This document shows positions 1 to 64,000 of a stretch of DNA of 64,000 nucleotides, in pieces. The stretch's first letter is position 1. Each line of letters begins with the position of its first letter. The notes under the pieces are model-generated. The model was not told the DNA's origin, made no database searches, and saw nothing but the letters and a program-made list of their open reading frames with translations. The stretch comes from Conus ventricosus (Eukaryota; Mollusca; Gastropoda; Neogastropoda; Conidae): positions 31,086,952 through 31,150,951 of the forward strand of contig CM031601.1 of the NCBI GenBank assembly GCA_018398815.1, read 5' to 3'. Position numbers and translations under genes: made by a program.

Positions 1-105
1 TCATCTTTGTAAAGGTCTTCATTTTTCTCTTTTTGTATCGAAGTGAAATCTTTGTATTTGAGAAAAGAAAATCTTCACTGCAAAGGGGGGAAAAAGATGT
101 AATTA

Positions 106-107
<2 letters not shown>

Positions 108-171
<64 letters not shown>

Positions 172-174
172 AAA
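108..174. repeat. CT/CA compound microsatellite
   Basis: A (CT)n run with one interruption passes directly into (CA)n. It lies in the intron just after the 218 donor on the gene strand. Confidence 0.95.
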
Positions 175-217
175 GACAGACCGAGACAGACACAGAAAGC
201 GCAAACAGCAGACTAAC

Positions 218-59276
<59,059 letters not shown>

Positions 59277-59344
59277 CTGTAACCAGCAAAATCACAAGGT
59301 GAAGGGCATGTCACCTGCATTTTCTATCTTTGGAATGGGGCAAG

Positions 59345-59690
59345 GGTGGATCACTGTGTCGACATTGGAGTAGAGGAGGAGAGTGAGTGTCGACACAGGA
59401 GTAGAGGAGGAGAGTGAGTGTCGACACAGGAGTAGAGGAGGAGAGTGAGTGTCGACACAGGAGTAGAGGAGGAGAGTGGTGTCGACACAGGAGTAGAGGA
59501 GGAGAGTGAGTGTCAACGTAGGGGTAGAGGAGGAGAGTGAGTGTCGACACAGGAGTAGAGGAGGAGAGTGAGTGTCGACACAGGAGTAGAGGAGGAGAGT
59601 GAGTGTCGACAGGAGTAGAGGAGGAGAGTGAGTGTCAACGTAGGAGTAGAGTGAGTGTCAACATAGGGGTAGAGGAGGAGAGTGAGTGTC
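59345..59690. repeat. ~34-bp minisatellite upstream of an exon, about 10 copies
   Basis: The unit is GTGTCGACACAGGAGTAGAG plus GAGGAGAGTGA. On the gene strand it is pyrimidine-rich, and it begins about 70 nt upstream of the 59276 acceptor. The array resumes for one or two units after the LINE tail (59745-59790). Confidence 0.93.
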
Positions 59691-59746
59691 AGATAAGATA
59701 ATATTGCTTATAGCCCAGCCGACCGCAAAGGGCCACATCAGGGCTG
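59691..59746 (-). mobile_element. solo LINE tail inserted in a minisatellite
   Basis: It reads AGATAAGATAATATTGCTTA then TAGCCCAGCCGACCGC and GGGCCACATCAGGGCTG. It interrupts the 34-bp array, whose unit continues on the far side. Confidence 0.85.
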
Positions 59747-59790
59747 AGAGTGAGTGTCAACGTAGGGGTAGAGGAGGAGAGTGAGTGGCA

Positions 59791-60957
59791 GGGAGAGATG
59801 GTGGGTCCAACTTTTATTAAAATTCTGCAGACATCAGACTTGATGAGGAAAGGGGCCATGGGATACCGAAGGACTTTAATCCTGTACACTCACAAAGCAT
59901 GTTCAGCAGGAGACAGAGTTGCAACAAACTACCATCCTTTTTCAACAAATCAACAACATTTCCGCCACTGATCTGCACCTACCTATAGGACCAGGGGTTA
60001 AGATCAAACCAGGATGAGTAAAGCATTTAATACAAGTACATGATATTATCAACCTTTACAACACTCTTTGGCAATGAAACTTGACAGCAAACTTATACAC
60101 AAAGAGCTGAAAACATCAACCAAAAGGGATCTTGAATGCGGCAGAGAACAGTAAAAGTCCGTACGAACAGGCAGGGTAACTCTTGCTCCCCTATGATAAA
60201 ATGAACACACGCCCCTAACTCCAAGCAAACGCTGCTTAAGCACTGAACTGCCCAGCAGAAACGACAACACTAAGCACACAGAACAAGCAATGAGACATGG
60301 TACTGTTTAAAATTCTGCAGAGGTCAACTTGATGAGGCAGAGGGCTACGGGGGCAGAGAAAGACAGCCTCATTTCACTGTTGTCTTTGAGCTGTGATCTT
60401 CCAAAGTAGGCCTACATTAGCACAAACAGGTTGACTGTAAAAAACAACGAGTAAGGGTTATTCTGAGAATAAAGTGGGTCATGGGTTCGAATTCCAGCCA
60501 TGGCTCGTCCCAAGATGGGAAAAAAAGGGGCAGCAGAGGGACATCTGGAGTAGTGAACCAGGTGTGGCCAACCCCCCTAGTGTGTCAGGAGATAAGGGCC
60601 GAAACACTTGCTTGAAGGGGGCTTCTCTTCTGAGGACTCTCTGCTGCCACGCTCTCCACAAGTTTCTTTCTACTACAAAACACTGTTCATGGTGTCTAAT
60701 GTTTACAGAGCCAGTTCTGACATGAATAAATACCTGTCAATTTATATGTTCATTTTCTTTATAGATTCCAAAAAACAACTCTGAGATGAGTATATAAAAA
60801 AAAGAAAGCTTGGCAATGGATGCCCTGCCTGAAGCAGTATAGTATTTGGACAAAGTTACAGACTGTGGATCTGCAAGAAAGATAGATGACTATCCTTTGA
60901 CAACACATATGTATGAATACTTGAGCTCACTCACACACACCACACACACACAACACA

Positions 60958-60995
<38 letters not shown>

Positions 60996-62557
60996 TCATA
61001 TCAAATGTATTTTTGAGGATCTCGCACATATGACGACAAATTGTGTCAGACTGCTACCAACCTGTTAAGTGAGCAAAGTAATTCTGGGCTGTTGTTTTTC
61101 TTGACACCTTTACACTGAATGTCTGCAAAAAATTGTAATATGCTTTGCTAACCACTACCAACCTAATAACAGTTAAATGACCAAAGTGGTTTGGTTTGGT
61201 TTGGTTTTCTTATACACCTTGCACAATGTCTGCAAACATGTATTTTGGGGAAAAAAAAAAAACAAAAAAGACGCTGAATGATCAACTTACAACCAGAGAA
61301 AATTACAACCCCTCATACAGTGTAAACAAGCATAGTATACTAGCCACTCACCTTTTTTTCTTCTTTTTTTTGCAATTCTATTCTGAAACTTTTTTCTTAA
61401 TACAAGGTGTGTACACACACACAACACATCATACACACACACACACACCACACACACACACACGTATGCACACACACACACACAACACACACACACACAC
61501 ACCACACAACACCAATACCATCACCACAACCAACAAAACACAAAGAAAGGCAGACAAAGAGACTAAATAAAACACACAAACCACATCCACAGAGAAAGAA
61601 AAAACAGACAAAGAAAGGAATGAATTTGTTTTATGAGGGAGAGAAGTAAACAACAGCTTCTTGACATATAACCTTCAAAAATGCACAAAACAGAGGTACA
61701 GAGTGTTCAGTATGTTTTAAGTATATATCTAATTAGAACTCAGAATGCATTATACAAAAATAAAATTAATTCTTTTTAAGTGCAAATGTACCTAAGATAT
61801 ATCCAGTAACGCTGAAGAACGCAATCAGAAAAAAAAAAAAAGGCACACAAAATTGAAAAATTAGAGTGTGAGAAAATGAATGTTAACAAATAATCAAACA
61901 TCAAAGGGAAACGAAACAAAAAGGAACAACTGAAAACATCAACACACCTACAGAAGCATGCATGGATACATACAAGCATGCAGGCACACAGACGCACACA
62001 CACACACACACACACACACAACACACACACACACACACACACACACAACACACACAACAGAAAGAGTGATAGAGAAAGACAGAGGACAAAAGATGAAAAG
62101 TGTACATAAGCAATGTAAATAGCAGGAATGTCACTCATACCTGAAGGATGAACTACTACAACAGCTGACTCTAAATTTCTCTCTAGTTTCAGGGAATGAA
62201 CAACCTAAATCTACACTGTCACACTCCACTTTAAAAAAACAACATTAATGAAATAAGAAAAACAAGAACAAAAAAGAAATAGCACAATAATGCCTCCGTT
62301 AAGTGAACTGACCAACAGCTGAGGGAAACAGGAAAAAACAAAAATGAGTAGACTAGAACCACAAGCAACAACCGCTCACATCTGCAGACAAGAGAAAAAA
62401 TGTCTCTCTCCAGAGGAAAACAACAAAAGCACACTGCTGGTACTGTACTGTCTCCACAGGACTCCACACACACACACACCACCACTCATGGCACTACAGG
62501 CCATTAACTCATACTTCTTCCTGGTTTTATACCACTTTGGGACAGCTGGTTTCCGCT

Positions 62558-62608
<51 letters not shown>

Positions 62609-64000
62609 GGGGCTCCTCCTCCCTCTAACCACCCCCCTCCCCCATCCATCATTATCTCTTTCTCCATTCCTGCTCGTTCAAAATCTTCTGCGCAATTCAT
62701 TTGTTTAATGAGAATAACTTCTGACGTAACCCCCCTATCACCACCCACTCTCCTCTCCATACCTTCTCCCCATCTCCCACCCACTCTTTTTTTTTTGCTT
62801 TCACTATAAACCTCTAAAAAGAGGCTGGACCTCCCCTCCCTCTTCCCCCAAGCCTGCCACAGGACAAAATCATCCACCCCTGCACTGGATTGCAGGACAC
62901 TGAATATCAGCACAGAACACACACATAGTGGGTTCACCGACAGATAACTGGCACAAGGACATATACCATAAAGACAATCAAGGATTTAGACATGCTAGGC
63001 TATAGAACAAAAAACTATAGAACAAAAAACATTATGACACCAACAACTTGTGGGTTTTGTATTGTACATAAAATATACATAGCTTTACAATATTCTGTCA
63101 GCCTAAAACTCTGCTGTGAAGAAATAAAAAGGGGTTACCCGCCATGCTTGTGCTCATTTTTCGGCATGTTTTTATTTGGAGCCAAGGCGTGGACAACTTT
63201 AAAAAGAATGTGAGGGGGGTGGGGGGAGGGTTCCAAGAAACCAGTACCCCCCCCCCCCCCTCTTCCCCTGGATTCCCCACTGAATCAGCTGTAACTAATC
63301 ATCATTCAGAAGTTAAAGGTGTTAGATGTATCAGGAAGTCAGGCATGGGTGAACTCAACGTAGAATATCAAAAAGACAGTATAGGTTGCAAAGGATGCAA
63401 AACATTAATCATTATGTCTCTCAGCAAACAAAAAGTTTGTGTCAGAACTTTTCCTTTCCAATCAAAATGATCCTTTTTTCTGTAGTATTCTATTAGGAGC
63501 AATTCTTTTTTCACTGTAAGTTCTCTTACCTTTGCGAAGCACTGACTATACACTACAAAATATGTTTGTCTAAACAAACAAATGAAAAAGTAAAAACAAT
63601 TTCAAAAAGAAAAGTTATTAGTTCCGCAAGATGATACAAACAAACAGATTACAGAACAACATAGTTTGGTTTGTTCGTTTTAGCCTGAGGAAGACCCAAG
63701 AGGTCGAAATGCATCGAGTTTTGTTCTGTACTCTGTTTGTCTGTAACTCTGTTTGTCTGTATTGTTTTGTGGAACTATTCATCTTTCTTTTCAAAACGCT
63801 GCAATTTCTGCCTTCAGTCACCTTGCTTTGAAACTAAGTAAAGATAAACAAGCACCCGTAATACCACTCAAATATATACTGCACATCTGTGTAAAAAAAG
63901 TTTGGGGACTTCACATTTTTTTTCTATAACAGGCCTCCACTGAGTCCACCTATCCTGCTCAAGCCAACAGCATCAGACAACGGCACGTTCCTCCACTCTC
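59791..64000. other. intron towards the 5' part of the gene
   Basis: It has CA microsatellites at 60932-60993, 61415-61505, 61996-62058 and 62558-62605, and a C run at 63246-63261. A Pol III B-box-like GGGTTCGAATTCC at 60484 may mark a SINE scrap. I find no convincing exon; the next 5' exon should lie beyond the window. Confidence 0.6.
63595..63800. repeat. imperfect inverted repeat around a GCCTGAGGAAGACC motif
   Basis: 63595-63660 is an imperfect inverted repeat of about 63722-63800 (shared GTTCTGTA, CTGTTTGT, TTCTTTTCAAAA). The loop contains GCCTGAGGAAGACCCAAGAG then GTCGAAATGC, a motif seen in some retroelement ends. The element type is uncertain. Confidence 0.4.

Noticed and set aside
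63940..64000. Possible exon at the window edge, minus strand
   Set aside because: A short open stretch with a weak donor is cut by the window end. There is too little to judge.

Overview
The window is animal nuclear DNA, most likely from a mollusc and probably a gastropod. That call rests on general character: intron-rich coding sequence, very abundant CA/GT microsatellites, minisatellites, and a mixed invertebrate set of transposons (DIRS, I-superfamily LINE, Jockey/CR1-like LINE, piggyBac, THAP element, long tRNA-headed SINEs). Nothing here is bacterial and there are no operons. The species cannot be named from the sequence alone.

One host gene runs through most of the window on the minus strand. 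It is a TBC1D1/TBC1D4 (AS160)-type Rab GTPase-activating protein. Eight exons between 59276 and 30202 splice together in one reading frame (449 codons, every junction GT/AG). They cover a PTB/PID domain, the Cys-containing motif after it and the basic helix that precedes the phosphosite region. A ninth exon at 453-218 carries an R-x-R-x-x-T motif like the Akt site of the vertebrate proteins. Two weaker candidate exons lie at 7.7 kb and 5.8 kb. The 5' exons lie beyond base 64000 and the catalytic TBC domain lies beyond base 1, so only the middle of the gene is present.

The most unusual feature is where the minisatellites sit. Three exon ends, including their 5' splice donors, are tandemly copied into the following intron: about 28 extra copies after the exon ending at 42676, about 10 after the one ending at 47640, and about 18 after the one ending at 58998. 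Acceptor-side arrays or duplications lie directly upstream of three exons (42885, 35098, 453). For the 42885-42676 exon both arrays have units that are multiples of three (42 and 54 bp) and are open in the exon frame, so a 474-codon open frame runs through intron, exon and intron.

The introns are packed with mobile DNA. 11851-18168 is a DIRS-type tyrosine-recombinase retrotransposon with its inverted terminal repeats and internal complementary region, split by a piggyBac-like element with a CTAG target duplication. 18430-19260 is an older DIRS relic. 24013-27225 is a LINE relic interrupted by a THAP-domain DNA element. 31226-33245 and 46395-47059 are TTAA-flanked piggyBac-type elements. 48730-54707 and 54711-56688 are two I-superfamily LINE copies in head-to-tail order. 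Four copies of a long tRNA-headed, poly(A)-tailed SINE-like repeat are scattered through the window. All transposon coding regions are broken. The rest is intronic sequence with microsatellites.
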